DNA from: an uncultured Bacteriovorax sp.
GTDB lineage: Bacteria; Bdellovibrionota; Bacteriovoracia; Bacteriovoracales; Bacteriovoracaceae
NCBI GenBank assembly: GCA_946480715.1
Contig: CAMLKK010000015.1
Span: 5,821-69,820, forward strand
Direction of reading: 5' to 3'
Length of the DNA stretch: 64,000 bases
Positions within the stretch are counted from its first letter, which is position 1; each line of letters opens with the position of its first letter. The position numbers and the translations under genes were made by a program. Shown in pieces: positions 15,533-26,000 of this stretch. The notes under the pieces were generated by a model that saw only the letters and a program-made list of their open reading frames with translations, was not told the DNA's origin and did no database searches.

Positions 15533-17383
15533 ATGTTAAACGAAGAGCTAAGTAAATACTGGACTGAAGCCGCAAACACTTATCAATGGAAGAAAAAATG
15601 GTCATCACTGATGACTGGCGACTTTCATGAAGTAAATGTCCGCTGGTTTGAGGGTGCAGAACTTAATATCACTGATAATTGCCTGGATCGCCATCTTGAA
15701 AAGCGCCGTCAGAAAAAAGCGCTTATTTTTGAGCCTAATAATCCAAACGAATCTGCCCAACATTTTACTTATGGTGAATTACATCTCGCTGTTTGCCGTT
15801 TTGCAAATCTCCTCAAGTCCCGTGGAGTAAAAAAAGGAGACGTCGTTTGTTTTTATATGGGTATGACTCCAGAACTCATGATGGGTGTTCTTGCCTGTGC
15901 TCGTATTGGGGCCATTCACACTGTCGTTTTTGGTGGCTTCTCACCACTTTCTCTTCGTGGACGTCTGGAAGATTCAAAAGCAAAAATGATTATCACACAT
16001 GATGGAGCTTACAGAGGCGATAAGATCACTCCATTAAAAAGCATGGTAGATGAAGCAATAGCTGATCTTAATACAGTTGAAACTGTCCTCGTTGTGAAAC
16101 GCACGCATGAAAAATTAGAAATGAAAGCTGGTCGTGACTATTACTACGATACATTGATTAAAGATGCTGAACTTTATTGTCCAAGTGTCGCAGTCGCTGC
16201 TGAAGATCCACTCTTTATTCTTTATACATCCGGATCAACAGGGAAACCAAAAGGGCTTCTGCATACGACGGCCGGTTACATGGTTCACGTAGGAAAAAGT
16301 TTTAAAGATGTTTTTCAATATAAAGAAAATGATATTTTTTGGTGTACGGCCGATATTGGTTGGATCACTGGCCACAGTTATCTTATGTATGGTCCACTTC
16401 TTAATGGTGCCACAACAGTAATGTTTGAGGGCATTCCAACATATCCAACTCCAGCTCGTTTCTGGGAAGTCGTTGAAAAACACAATATCACTCATCTCTA
16501 TACAGCTCCAACGGCCATTCGTTCGCTTGAAAAATTTGGGCATGATATTCCTGATAGATTCAAAATGAAATCACTTAAAGTTTTAGGATCCGTTGGCGAA
16601 CCAATCAACGAAGAAGCTTGGCAGTGGTATAACAAACATGTTGGAAAAGAGCGATGCCCGATAGTAGATACCTGGTGGCAAACAGAGACAGGTGGGATTT
16701 TAATTTCACCTAAGGCCGGTCTGACAAAAACAAAACCAGGATATGCAACTCTTCCTCTTGAAGGTGTTCAACCTGTACTTCTCAATGACAAAGGAGAAGA
16801 AATTTCGGATTTAGTGGCAGAAGGAAATCTCTGTCTAAAAACTCCATGGCCTTCACTTGCTCGCACGATTTATGGAGATCATGACAGATTTAAACAAACA
16901 TATTTTTCTACATTCCCTGGATATTATTTCACGGGAGACGGTGCTCGCCGTGATGAAGATGGATACTTCCGTATCACTGGCCGAGTTGATGATGTCATCA
17001 ACGTTTCCGGGCATAGGATTGGAACAGCTGAGGTAGAAGAGGCCATTGATGAGCACCCGGAAGTTATTGAGAGTGCCGTTGTAGGTTTTCCTCATCCTGT
17101 AAAAGGACAAGGACTCATGGCCTTCGTTATAACTTCTTGTGATATTAAAAACATTGAACAGCTTGAAAAAGAAATTAAGGATGTTGTTCAGAAAATTATT
17201 GGCCCGATTGCTAAACCAGACCGCATTCAAGTGGTCGAGGGATTACCAAAAACACGTTCGGGTAAAATCATGCGTAGAATTTTAAGAAAAATTGTGGAGA
17301 ATGATATTGCTAATATTGGTGATACATCTACTCTGCTCAATCCGGAAATCGTCGATAAGATTATAAAAGATTATCGTCCATGA
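15533..17383 (+). CDS. acs: Acetyl-CoA synthetase
   Basis: This 616-residue enzyme forms acetyl-CoA from acetate, ATP and CoA. The ATP loop YTSGSTGKPKG lies near 231-241, WWQTETGG is in the acyl-adenylate region, and the C-terminal SGKIMRR carries the acetylatable Lys578. The length is slightly below the usual 650. I take the ATG at 15533 over an upstream GTG at 15488, because GAGGGA lies 7 bases before it and the family starts with this segment. A related propionyl-CoA synthetase cannot be fully excluded. Its 3' end overlaps the convergent Nudix/MBL gene by 23 bases. Confidence 0.92.
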   Translation: MLNEELSKYWTEAANTYQWKKKWSSLMTGDFHEVNVRWFEGAELNITDNCLDRHLEKRRQKKALIFEPNNPNESAQHFTYGELHLAVCRFANLLKSRGVKKGDVVCFYMGMTPELMMGVLACARIGAIHTVVFGGFSPLSLRGRLEDSKAKMIITHDGAYRGDKITPLKSMVDEAIADLNTVETVLVVKRTHEKLEMKAGRDYYYDTLIKDAELYCPSVAVAAEDPLFILYTSGSTGKPKGLLHTTAGYMVHVGKSFKDVFQYKENDIFWCTADIGWITGHSYLMYGPLLNGATTVMFEGIPTYPTPARFWEVVEKHNITHLYTAPTAIRSLEKFGHDIPDRFKMKSLKVLGSVGEPINEEAWQWYNKHVGKERCPIVDTWWQTETGGILISPKAGLTKTKPGYATLPLEGVQPVLLNDKGEEISDLVAEGNLCLKTPWPSLARTIYGDHDRFKQTYFSTFPGYYFTGDGARRDEDGYFRITGRVDDVINVSGHRIGTAEVEEAIDEHPEVIESAVVGFPHPVKGQGLMAFVITSCDIKNIEQLEKEIKDVVQKIIGPIAKPDRIQVVEGLPKTRSGKIMRRILRKIVENDIANIGDTSTLLNPEIVDKIIKDYRP

Positions 17384-18692
17384 TTTTTTTCTTATGAGCA
17401 TAGATCGTTTTTAAAGCGTAGGGTTTAAGTTCAGGCTTAAGCCCTTCATATACCACGCCTAAAATTTCATCATCATTCTTTCCCGCACGCATGAGTTCTA
17501 TAATTTGCTCTTCACGTTTTTTACGATGCTGGAGTGTCTCGGTGAGTTTATTTGTTCCACCGATGATGATTCCGTGACTCGGGATTATTGTTTTTGGATT
17601 TAATTTAATAATTCTTTCTAGAGAGGCGAAGTATTTTTTCATATCGCCTTCTTCATCGCCGATAACGACTGTTCCAATCGTTTGAATAAGATCTCCGGCA
17701 AAAAACCAATTAAGTGATTTTGGCGCAAGAGCAAGTTGACCTTCATCATGTCCTGGTACTTCGTAAATAAGAACATCTTGACCTAAACTCTTCGTCAGGA
17801 TCTCGCCTTCTTTTCTGAACGTAACATTAAGACCTTTAAAATAATCTGCACCAATTTTTTTATAAGTGTATTCACTCATCTCTATCGGAGCATTGAATTG
17901 CTTGGCGATGTCGCGAGAAAATTCATAATGGTCAGGATGATGGTGCGTGATAAAAATTCTATCAAATCCAATTTTTGAAATTGATTTGATGAACTTTTGC
18001 AATTCAGCTTCATTGGCAGGAGATGGATCGATAAGATATTTTAGTTGGCCGTCATCACCAATGATAAAAGAATTCGTCCTGCTTGCAGGAGGAAAAGTAT
18101 TTGAAAGCGGAAGAAATTGTCGAACACCGCAAATAGATTCGATCATCGGAACTTCGGTCATTGGATCGTGAGGTAAAGTCATATTGATCGGTTTAGAAAG
18201 TTCGCGATCGTCGATAAAACTTTTAAGCAGCATGATCGCAGGAGGTACGGCCAGCATCTCCCCTTTTTGATAACGTTCTAACAAAGCTTCCGGCAGGGAC
18301 CATTCAGCATATTCAACTTCCGCTGAATCAAAAGCAAAGATCTTTTTTTCTTTGAGTTTGATTTTGAAATAATAATTTTTGAAGCGGTAAGGATTAAATT
18401 CCGGAGTAATGGCAATTCCAATATCATGAATACTTTCGACTTCACCACGCTCAATGGCTTCCATTAGATCGTAATTCAATTCTTCTTTCACTTCACGAAT
18501 GAGAGCATGCAGAATTTGCGGATTGATATGTTTGGGCCAGATTTCATGAGTTAGTGGCGTCGTCGGATCTGTTTGATCGACTTTTCCCCCAGGTGTGGCA
18601 TGGTAGCCTGGGAAAACGGCCAGATAGTTCTGACGTTTAATAAAATAAACTTCTTCTTGAGTAACAAAAACGGCGGATACTGATTCTCTCAT
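17361..18692 (-). CDS. Nudix hydrolase fused to metallo-beta-lactamase fold hydrolase
   Basis: This 443-residue protein joins two domains. The N-terminal Nudix domain (about 1-180) has ATPGGK at 33-37 and the REVKEEL core at 66-72; an insertion of roughly 20 residues splits the Nudix box, as in RP2p/NUDT19-like enzymes. The C-terminal MBL domain (about 200-443) has the zinc motif HHHPDH near 248-253, PGHDEGQ, a Gly-Asp (AGDL) motif and a late PSHG histidine, as in LACTB2/glyoxalase II-like proteins. Nudix enzymes cleave diphosphate-linked nucleosides or CoA; the MBL half may hydrolyse a thioester or RNA. The exact substrate is unknown. It lies 25 bases after the subtilase-like gene. Confidence 0.85.
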   Translation of the reverse strand: MRESVSAVFVTQEEVYFIKRQNYLAVFPGYHATPGGKVDQTDPTTPLTHEIWPKHINPQILHALIREVKEELNYDLMEAIERGEVESIHDIGIAITPEFNPYRFKNYYFKIKLKEKKIFAFDSAEVEYAEWSLPEALLERYQKGEMLAVPPAIMLLKSFIDDRELSKPINMTLPHDPMTEVPMIESICGVRQFLPLSNTFPPASRTNSFIIGDDGQLKYLIDPSPANEAELQKFIKSISKIGFDRIFITHHHPDHYEFSRDIAKQFNAPIEMSEYTYKKIGADYFKGLNVTFRKEGEILTKSLGQDVLIYEVPGHDEGQLALAPKSLNWFFAGDLIQTIGTVVIGDEEGDMKKYFASLERIIKLNPKTIIPSHGIIIGGTNKLTETLQHRKKREEQIIELMRAGKNDDEILGVVYEGLKPELKPYALKTIYAHKKKIMDDNLL

Positions 18693-18717
18693 GCAAAGAC
18701 TTTAACATGAATGAAAA

Positions 18718-19530
18718 TTAAAACGTAAGAAAATCTTTTTTAAGAAGAGAGTCACGTTTTTTAACCGAACGAGAATTGAGACAAGCTTTTAGCTTTTTAG
18801 GTGTGCAATTCGTTAGCGCTTCGCCAGCGGCCCTCGCAACAGCATAGGAAGTTCCTTGAAAGTGACCGCTTCCTGCAGGCATAAAAAAATCAATTTTATC
18901 GACATACAGAAGATTCTGATCAAAGAGATCTGACTGACCAGCGCGTCCTTCCATGTAGGAACCAATAAGAATGAGATTTTGAAGAGGAGCAAGTATCTGA
19001 GGAAAGAGTGATGTGTCCTTTGTCATCTTCCCTTCCGCTCGACCGCTGGCCACTAACCAGACCCCTGGTAAGCGTTTTGTGAGGGCATTTGCGACCGGAA
19101 GTCCCGCGGCCACAATGACAACATCTGCGTTCTGCTTTTTTATTTCGGCGATCGTTTTTAACCACGCCTCAGGGGTCTGCTCGCCTTTTTCATTAAAAAC
19201 AATAAATGGATGAATGGTAAGTGATGCTTTGCCTTTATAAGAAGCTAAAAACTGCTCTAAAACCCATTGTCCGTGAAAACGCCTCGATGATTTCTTTTGT
19301 TCGACCGTGTAATCGGCACAACGAAGGACAACCTTTTCCAAAACATCGGTAGGAGGTTTGATCTCGATTGATGAAGAAACTTTGATTTCTTCCGGACAAA
19401 ACCCCGTATCAAGAATAGCGATTTTTAAAGTGGCCTCTGCTGAAAGAGAAAAGAGACAAGCGAAAAAGAAAAAGACCGGTCCTAAGACCGGTCTCACTAT
19501 AGAAAACGATAGACGTTTACATGTTACCAT
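18718..19530 (-). CDS. Secreted subtilisin-like (S8) protease
   Basis: This 270-residue protein has a signal peptide ending near AEA. The S8 triad is recognisable: Asp41 in AILDTGF, His86 in RFHGQWV and Ser228 in FQGTSYAVA. It is smaller than typical subtilases, and the oxyanion Asn region is not obvious, so activity could be reduced. I take the ATG at 19530, which overlaps the stop of the upstream gene by 14 bases; a longer reading would run 140 bases into that gene. Codons for residues 13-23 coincide with an intrinsic terminator (19473-19494). Pairing with the 1101-codon exported protein suggests they act together. Confidence 0.78.
   Translation of the reverse strand: MVTCKRLSFSIVRPVLGPVFFFFACLFSLSAEATLKIAILDTGFCPEEIKVSSSIEIKPPTDVLEKVVLRCADYTVEQKKSSRRFHGQWVLEQFLASYKGKASLTIHPFIVFNEKGEQTPEAWLKTIAEIKKQNADVVIVAAGLPVANALTKRLPGVWLVASGRAEGKMTKDTSLFPQILAPLQNLILIGSYMEGRAGQSDLFDQNLLYVDKIDFFMPAGSGHFQGTSYAVARAAGEALTNCTPKKLKACLNSRSVKKRDSLLKKDFLTF
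19473..19494 (-). terminator. Intrinsic terminator inside the signal-peptide codons of the S8 gene
   Basis: A perfect 9-bp stem (AGACCGGTC/GACCGGTCT) with a four-base loop is followed on the minus strand by a T-rich run (TTTTTCTTTTT). It lies 23 bases past the stop of the large upstream gene but within the S8 reading frame, where it encodes RPVLGPVFFFF. Ribosomes entering the S8 frame would be expected to prevent the hairpin from forming; that consequence is inferred. Confidence 0.75.
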
Positions 19531-22500
19531 TTGACGGAGGTGGCTCGATAAAGAATGGACGGTGTAATTGTGCAAGTTCACCTGACTTATTATAAAGCTC
19601 TTTGAAATTATTTTTAAAGCTTTTTTTGTAGTCATCTTCCATATCATCAAGAACATCATTCGTCGTACTTCTGATCTTTAGCTTCATTCCACGAGAAACT
19701 GTATCAGACCACATCATTGCGTTTGAAAGTGTATCTTTCATCGCTACCGCTGAAAGAACAAACGGAAGCTTTGATACAACGACATCACCTTTAGAAGCAT
19801 TTTTTAGAGCATGGATGAAAAGAGTTGAATCCTTTTCAATCATGTCCGGCCACTTACGGTCACGGTTAAAGATACCACCTGATTCGTCGTAAGCAACATT
19901 GATGTTCAATACTTCAGCAAGTGCTTTTAGAGAGTAGATCTTAATGATCTGATTCGGAGTTCCGAAAGTAGCTGGGCTTACCTTCGCTTTAATTTCTTCA
20001 AGCATTTCTGGAGCAGTCAAGGCCAATTGACCAGCAAGCTCAAGATCATTAGTGAATGAATCAAGACTTGATTGTAAAAGAACAGATGACTTCACAACAC
20101 CAGCAGCTCTGTGTGGATTTGTGAAAAGAACTGTTCTCTTATCAAGTGAAAGCTTAGTTGCATCTTTCAGAGAAGAAAGGGCCTGAGCATTTTTTAAACC
20201 AGTTGCATTTTGATCAATCAATAAGAAAGTTGAAGATTTAGATTTTCCAATGAAAGCGTTTAGCGCTTTAATTGTTGATCCCGCTGAATCATCAACTACC
20301 AGAAGAACTTTTGAAGAAAGACCATTAGCAAGCGTTGAAGCATTAAGAGAATCTAAACTCATATCAAGAACAGAAACTTTATCTGTTCCACCTAGATCAG
20401 CAAGTGCATCCAGGAAAGCTGGCAAGTGAGTTTGCGAATTAGCTACGATAACTGGAACTTTGTTGCCTTTATCAGAGAATTGAGCACGGGCCATTGCCTG
20501 AAAGTCTCTTTCCATTTGACCAATCACAACTCCGTTTTGTTCAATTGAAGCTGAGATTGAAAGATCGCGGTAAACGTCTGCTTCTGTAGAAACTAAAACT
20601 TCAGCATCAGAAAGAGCAGCTGTACCAGAAAGTTCAGCAAGGTTTGCGAAGTCACGAGTGATAATTCCAGTTTGTGAGTTTGTCACAAGCTTGATTTTCA
20701 ACTCGCCTTTGTAAGCACGTTTTGAATTGTTAGTCACAGAAAGTTTAAGTTTGTTCTTTTGTCCTTTAAGAAGGATTGATTCAAGTGACATGTTTGCAAG
20801 TGAGATTGGGAAAGCAACACGAACAGCTTTTTGATCAGCATCTTTTAAGATTCCATTTTGAAGACGATCGTAGTGACGGCCTTCAACTCCATCTTTTGAA
20901 GTTAATGGAGAAACAATTCTTAGCGAAGCTTTGTGAGTTCCACCTAAGTTAGCAGCAACTTTTCCTTCAGCAGCACCTGTTACAACAGCTTGTGAACGAG
21001 CTGGAATTGCCGGAAGTTTTACGAGTGCTCCACCATCGATTTGAACTGAAACGTTCGTAGCCGCTTTAAATCCGAAGTTCTTAACAACCACAGAGTGAAC
21101 TGTGCGCTCACCTGGCTGGTAAACACCGTCTTGAGCAGCAACTCCAGAGATACCAACATCAAGCATATCGCTTGAAACGAATTTTAAGACTGCATTGTTG
21201 TTATAGATGTCAGTTACTTCAGAAATTCTTTTTTGACGGTAGATTTCTGTTTGCTGAGCAATGTTTGCACTGAAAACTTCTCCTTCTACGCGGTCAAAGT
21301 TTGCAGAACGAATAGCTTCGTATGTAGAAGCGTAAGCCGAAGATTCTGCACTTGCATATGAAGTTTTAAATGTTGAAGACGAACGATCTGGAGCAGCGTC
21401 TACTCTCGCGAAAGCAGTTCTGAAGGCCGCGGCCTTGATAACCGGGTAATCACGTCCGTAAGCTCTAGCATCAGCATCACGACGACCTTGATTGTAGTGC
21501 TCTGGGTATTCGCGATTTACAGCAATTGTGTAGGCATTTCTGTGAGCATTATCATAAGCAGAGTTGTACTCACCATCAATTCTTCTTGTGAATTCGTAAC
21601 GAGAAAATTCACGGTAGTTGTAAACATATCCATCAGCGTATGCTTTACGTGCTAACTCTTTTGAGTGGTGAATGTTTGGATTAAAAGATGATCCGTTAAA
21701 ATCACCTGGGTAACCTGGAACACGACGAGAGAAACTTCCTGCGAATGCACCGTTAAGAAGTTGTTGCCCTAATTCAGTATTTTCTAATTTTTTCGTTGTT
21801 TCTGATTCACCGATATTGCGACCATCAACTTGACCAGTTGAAACCGCTCTTTCCATACCAGCTTTTTTACCTTGAGCGATACCAACAGCAGCTGCATCTG
21901 ATTTAGCAGCACGCGCTTCACCTGCCGCTGTACCTTCTCTGTTACCTGCACTTCTATTTCCTGCGATAATTCCTTCTGCTGTACCATCACGGTCACCGTC
22001 TACGCGGGCACGAGCTGCACCGTCACGTTCACCTTGTTCAGCACCACGAGCGTAATAGCGATCTTGTCCGGCAACTGTACCTTCATTATGTCCGTCAACT
22101 TGACCGTCTAGACCACCTTGATCCGTACCCATTCTTCTTGCGAGCGAGTAACCATCGTTACCACCATCGCTTTGACCAACACGAGCACCTTCTTTATTAA
22201 TTGTCTGAAGAGCTGCAATAAGATCTCTTCTATAGTCTTGAAGTTGTGATTGAACATTCGATAAACGATTGCGTGCTTCATCTGATCTTCTTGTTGCGTT
22301 GTTAAGATCATTTCTAACTTGATCTAAACGAGTTGCAACTGGAGCAAGTTCTAACTTAAGAGCACCTGCTGCTTTATTTCTTTCTGTGATTGCTTGATCC
22401 ATGGCCGCAATTTCTGCTTCCGTTGTTGTGATGGCAGCTGCGTTTGTTGTTGGATCTTTTTTCAATTCATCTAATTTAACGATGAGTTGTTTCTTTTGAC

Positions 22501-22798
22501 CTTGGAAAACCTGCGCTTCACTTTGAAGCACTTCCATCTTTCTTTTGATCTCGCTTACGTCACGTTCAAGTACAGCAACTTGGTTTGCAATCTGTTCGCG
22601 ACCTTGATCAACTCTTGCGAGTTCAATCTTAGCGTCTTCAGCACTACGCTGAAGTTGATTAAGACCTGGATCATCACTCAAACGAAAACTTTGAGATCCG
22701 ATGTAACCAGGAATGTCAGCGGCGATCGCTGAGATGGTTTGGAACATGGATCCCAAGACCAGCGAGAGAAGGAGGAAGACACGATTCAGAAAGGCCAT
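19517..22798 (-). CDS. Large exported coiled-coil / GX3-repeat protein
   Basis: From the ATG at 22798 (GAGGAG eight bases upstream) the product has 1093 residues; a longer start at 22822 is less likely. A signal peptide ends near ISAIAA. Then come a coiled coil (about 40-190), a run of Gly-X-X-X tetrads (about 225-335), a Tyr/Arg/Ala-rich repeat-like stretch (to about 520), a beta-rich CARDB-like domain near 540-640 (DVGISGVAAQDGVYQPGE) and an alpha/beta C-terminal half. No catalytic site is recognised. The S8 gene is translationally coupled behind it. The function is unknown; the arrangement fits a long envelope-spanning structural protein. Confidence 0.75.
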   Translation of the reverse strand: MAFLNRVFLLLSLVLGSMFQTISAIAADIPGYIGSQSFRLSDDPGLNQLQRSAEDAKIELARVDQGREQIANQVAVLERDVSEIKRKMEVLQSEAQVFQGQKKQLIVKLDELKKDPTTNAAAITTTEAEIAAMDQAITERNKAAGALKLELAPVATRLDQVRNDLNNATRRSDEARNRLSNVQSQLQDYRRDLIAALQTINKEGARVGQSDGGNDGYSLARRMGTDQGGLDGQVDGHNEGTVAGQDRYYARGAEQGERDGAARARVDGDRDGTAEGIIAGNRSAGNREGTAAGEARAAKSDAAAVGIAQGKKAGMERAVSTGQVDGRNIGESETTKKLENTELGQQLLNGAFAGSFSRRVPGYPGDFNGSSFNPNIHHSKELARKAYADGYVYNYREFSRYEFTRRIDGEYNSAYDNAHRNAYTIAVNREYPEHYNQGRRDADARAYGRDYPVIKAAAFRTAFARVDAAPDRSSSTFKTSYASAESSAYASTYEAIRSANFDRVEGEVFSANIAQQTEIYRQKRISEVTDIYNNNAVLKFVSSDMLDVGISGVAAQDGVYQPGERTVHSVVVKNFGFKAATNVSVQIDGGALVKLPAIPARSQAVVTGAAEGKVAANLGGTHKASLRIVSPLTSKDGVEGRHYDRLQNGILKDADQKAVRVAFPISLANMSLESILLKGQKNKLKLSVTNNSKRAYKGELKIKLVTNSQTGIITRDFANLAELSGTAALSDAEVLVSTEADVYRDLSISASIEQNGVVIGQMERDFQAMARAQFSDKGNKVPVIVANSQTHLPAFLDALADLGGTDKVSVLDMSLDSLNASTLANGLSSKVLLVVDDSAGSTIKALNAFIGKSKSSTFLLIDQNATGLKNAQALSSLKDATKLSLDKRTVLFTNPHRAAGVVKSSVLLQSSLDSFTNDLELAGQLALTAPEMLEEIKAKVSPATFGTPNQIIKIYSLKALAEVLNINVAYDESGGIFNRDRKWPDMIEKDSTLFIHALKNASKGDVVVSKLPFVLSAVAMKDTLSNAMMWSDTVSRGMKLKIRSTTNDVLDDMEDDYKKSFKNNFKELYNKSGELAQLHRPFFIEPPPSNGNM

Positions 22799-22850
22799 AA
22801 GATTCTCCTCGAACGACACCAAAAATAAAAAAACGATTTTTAAGGTTCAA

Positions 22851-22874
22851 AGTGACACTGAAAATAGTGTTACT
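22851..22874. repeat. Near-perfect inverted repeat upstream of the GX3-repeat gene
   Basis: AGTGACACT and AGTGTTACT flank a six-base spacer with one mismatch, 53-76 bases before the ATG at 22798. It may be an operator. It is also 130 bases past the 3' end of the oxidoreductase gene, but no T-run follows. Confidence 0.35.
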
Positions 22875-23003
22875 CTGACCCCAAAATCGTCCCTGTATTT
22901 TGGTGGGTGTTTACTAAGTTGTGTGAGAGCAAAGCTCTTGCCAAAAATTGATAATTCTAAACAAGTATACCGATTTTTAGTTTGAGCTGTTGAACCGTGA
23001 AAC

Positions 23004-26000
23004 TTATACAGACTCGAGGTGTTTATAGCGAACATGACGGTAGCCCTTAACGGATTCAAGGCGTTTTAGCTCGCTAAAACCCAATGATTCCTTAAGAACA
23101 GACTGCCTGATGTGAGCGGCGATCGCCTTCTCTCTTTTGTGCCATTCGGGAAGAATGGTCCTTAAAAAGCGGGCGTGCCTCATCATTTTGAGCATCCAAG
23201 GTGTCGGTGAAAAATCGAACTCAATTTTTTTGCCGGCCACATCGAAGCTAGGTCGATTGATGAATGTTTTACGATAGCGGGATCCTTGCGGGCCATATGT
23301 TTTTTCATCTTTATAACGTCTCACGGGTGAGATCATCTGATGAGCGATGAAAACTTCATCTTTAATAAAATATGTTTTAGTGAGAGCTGCCATTGCTAAT
23401 TTAAAAAGCTCAGCATCTTTATAAAGACTGGCGAGGACTTTCACATCTTTTAAATAATCATGCATTTTTAATCCACGATCAAATATCATAATGTCGTGAA
23501 CGTACTGAGCGAGATCAGCGCGTGGAATATTGAAATGGGAAGGAACAATTCCGACAAGCTCCGCGAGGGCTTCTTTGTATGAGGCCACAAGAGCTCCGCC
23601 AATGACGAATGCACTTTCTTTGATAGAAGCTTCAAGCAACATTTCATGCGTAATGGATTCGTTCTGAGAAATTTTTAAATCTTCACCTGAATAGAGACGT
23701 CTTCCCAGCGCAAACGCTTGAAGGTTGTTTTTCAATTCATCTTTCTTCATCGTTCTTGAAAATGCACTTTCAAGATCATTAAGTTCAAAAGGAATGAGTC
23801 CTGCCTGATAGGCGGCCCCAAGAATCATCGCTGAAGCATATACGCTTTTTCCAAGATGCATCTCTGCAGTCTCTTTCATCGGAAGAATGAAAAGGCGCTC
23901 ACCTAAAAGTGATTTTAATTTTTCACTTAAACTGACTTCATTAACTGGAGTTTTATCCAGTCCTCTATCCATTAGAAGTGTCAGTGGGACTTGGAACTTT
24001 TGATCAAGAATCACTTTTCCAGTATTGCTCACAAAACCTAAATGATGAGAGCCATCGAGAAGATCTGGTGATAAAAGCACATCTGCTCCACCCATTGGTG
24101 TTACTTGAGCATGAGATTTTCCTTTTTTATAAAGAGCAAGGTGAGAAGTGACGTTTCCATTTCTTTGAGCGAGCCCTTTTTGATCGACAAATTTAAAATC
24201 AATATCTGTTCGTCCACCCATCGCCTTCGCGGCTTCAGCGAGAACCCGAGAAATAGTTGTAACTCCCGAACCACCAACTCCGGTAACCACCATACGGTAG
24301 TCAATGCCTTTTGCAATCGAATCAAGAGTCTTTACTCGCATAGGTTCAGTAATTTCTTTTGCAGCAATCGCCGTTTTTTGTTCGCGGTATTTCGTCGGAT
24401 GATAATCAGCGACTTCCACAAGTTCAAAACTTGGGCATGCTTTAATTTTTGTACAATAAGAATCGGAAACACAAATTTGGGGATCAATCGAAACTTTCGT
24501 TCCATACGCATCGAAAGTTTGTGAGAGACCAGGACATCCGGTCATATCAACACATTCACGGCAATCTTCACAAGCATCCGTGTTGATTTGATAAAATGAT
24601 TGAACCTCAACAGTTTCGCCTTTCGAAAATAATTTTCTCTCCGATGCTTTTTTTCTTCCGTGGAAAGTAAGACCACATTCTTTATTAGAGATGATAACTT
24701 TCGTTCCTTTTTTAAGAACTGTTTCTCTTAGAAGGTTTTGATAAAAGTATCTATCCGATGGATTGACTTCAAGAGCTTCATCAACTCCCAGAGCGGTTAC
24801 AAGTTTTAGCATGTCTTGAGCAGGACGTTTAAATCCTTCAACTGATACACCTGAACGTGGAGTCATTTGATGCCCCGTCATCGCGGTGTTGTCGTTATCT
24901 AAAAGAATGTAAGTAATATCGTGGCCCATTTGCACAGAGTTTGAAATGTCTGTAATCCCTGAGTGGAAAAAAGTTGAATCGCCCATAAGAACAACAGAAG
25001 GATTCGTAGTGAAGAGATCAACTCCGGCACCGAGCGCTCCCCCCTGTCCCATGGCCGATAGGTTATGCATTTCTTTAAATGGCTCTAAAAAAGAAAGTGA
25101 ATAACACCCAACATCTCCGTGCGAGAGAAGATTGATGTTCTGACCTTTTAAATGCGCGCGCAGATCTTTTAACAGCGAGAGTGTTTCACGGTGAGGACAT
25201 CCTGGACAAAAAGTAGGAAGTCTTCGCGGCATCACTTCAGTCAGAGTCACTCCTGGGTTTGTTGGATGACAGGCCTCAAGACCCAGATCTTTCATAATCG
25301 CCGAGAGTCTCTCAACAACGATTTCGTAATTCAAACCGCCGTGAATTGGAAAACCATCTCCGCTGATAAATTTCTTTCCGTAAACTTTGCATTTCAATTG
25401 GTGACGAATGATGACTTCATTAAGTTCCGTTTCTAAAAAGCCACGCTTTTCTTCAACGACAATAAGAGCATCAAGATTTTTTAGATACGGTACTAGCAGG
25501 TCATCAATGAGCGGATAAGGAGCTGCAACTTTATAAAGCGAAAATCTCTCGAGTGCTTGATTGTCATCCAGAACTTGTTTGAGAATTTCAAATACAGCAC
25601 CGCTTGAGATAAAACCAATTTTAGAATCAGTGTTACCAAATTTTTGATCGAGAGATTTTTCTTTAAGTGCTTTTAGTACACGGGGAAAACGCTCTTTGAT
25701 CATGGCCACATCGGCCTTAAGTGAATTAGGTGGAACCATGACGTTTTTACTTAAATCAAATGTCGATGGATCTAATTCAATGAGTGTTGAATCGATTTTT
25801 TTCTCTTCACCAATCTCTACTCGTCCCCCACCTTCGGCCATAAAAGTAGTGAGAAGAAGTCCTTGATAGACTGAAGTTTCAAGAGAAAGTGACAGTGCTA
25901 TTTTCATCCAGTCTTTCAATTCTTGTGGAGTTGAAGGATCAAGAAAAGGAATGTGTAAATGTTTAAAGAGATAACGTGAGTCAGCTGGACTTGAAGTTGA

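Noticed and set aside
19531..19659. Longer N-terminus of the subtilase-like protein up to 19659.
   Set aside because: It would overlap the upstream gene by more than 140 bases and hide the signal peptide inside the chain.
22799..22822. Start of the GX3-repeat protein at 22822.
   Set aside because: The GAGGAG ribosome site is placed correctly for ATG 22798, followed directly by the signal peptide.
24105..24524. Plus-strand 139-codon frame inside the oxidoreductase gene.
   Set aside because: It lies fully antisense to conserved ferredoxin and gamma domains and has no recognisable features.
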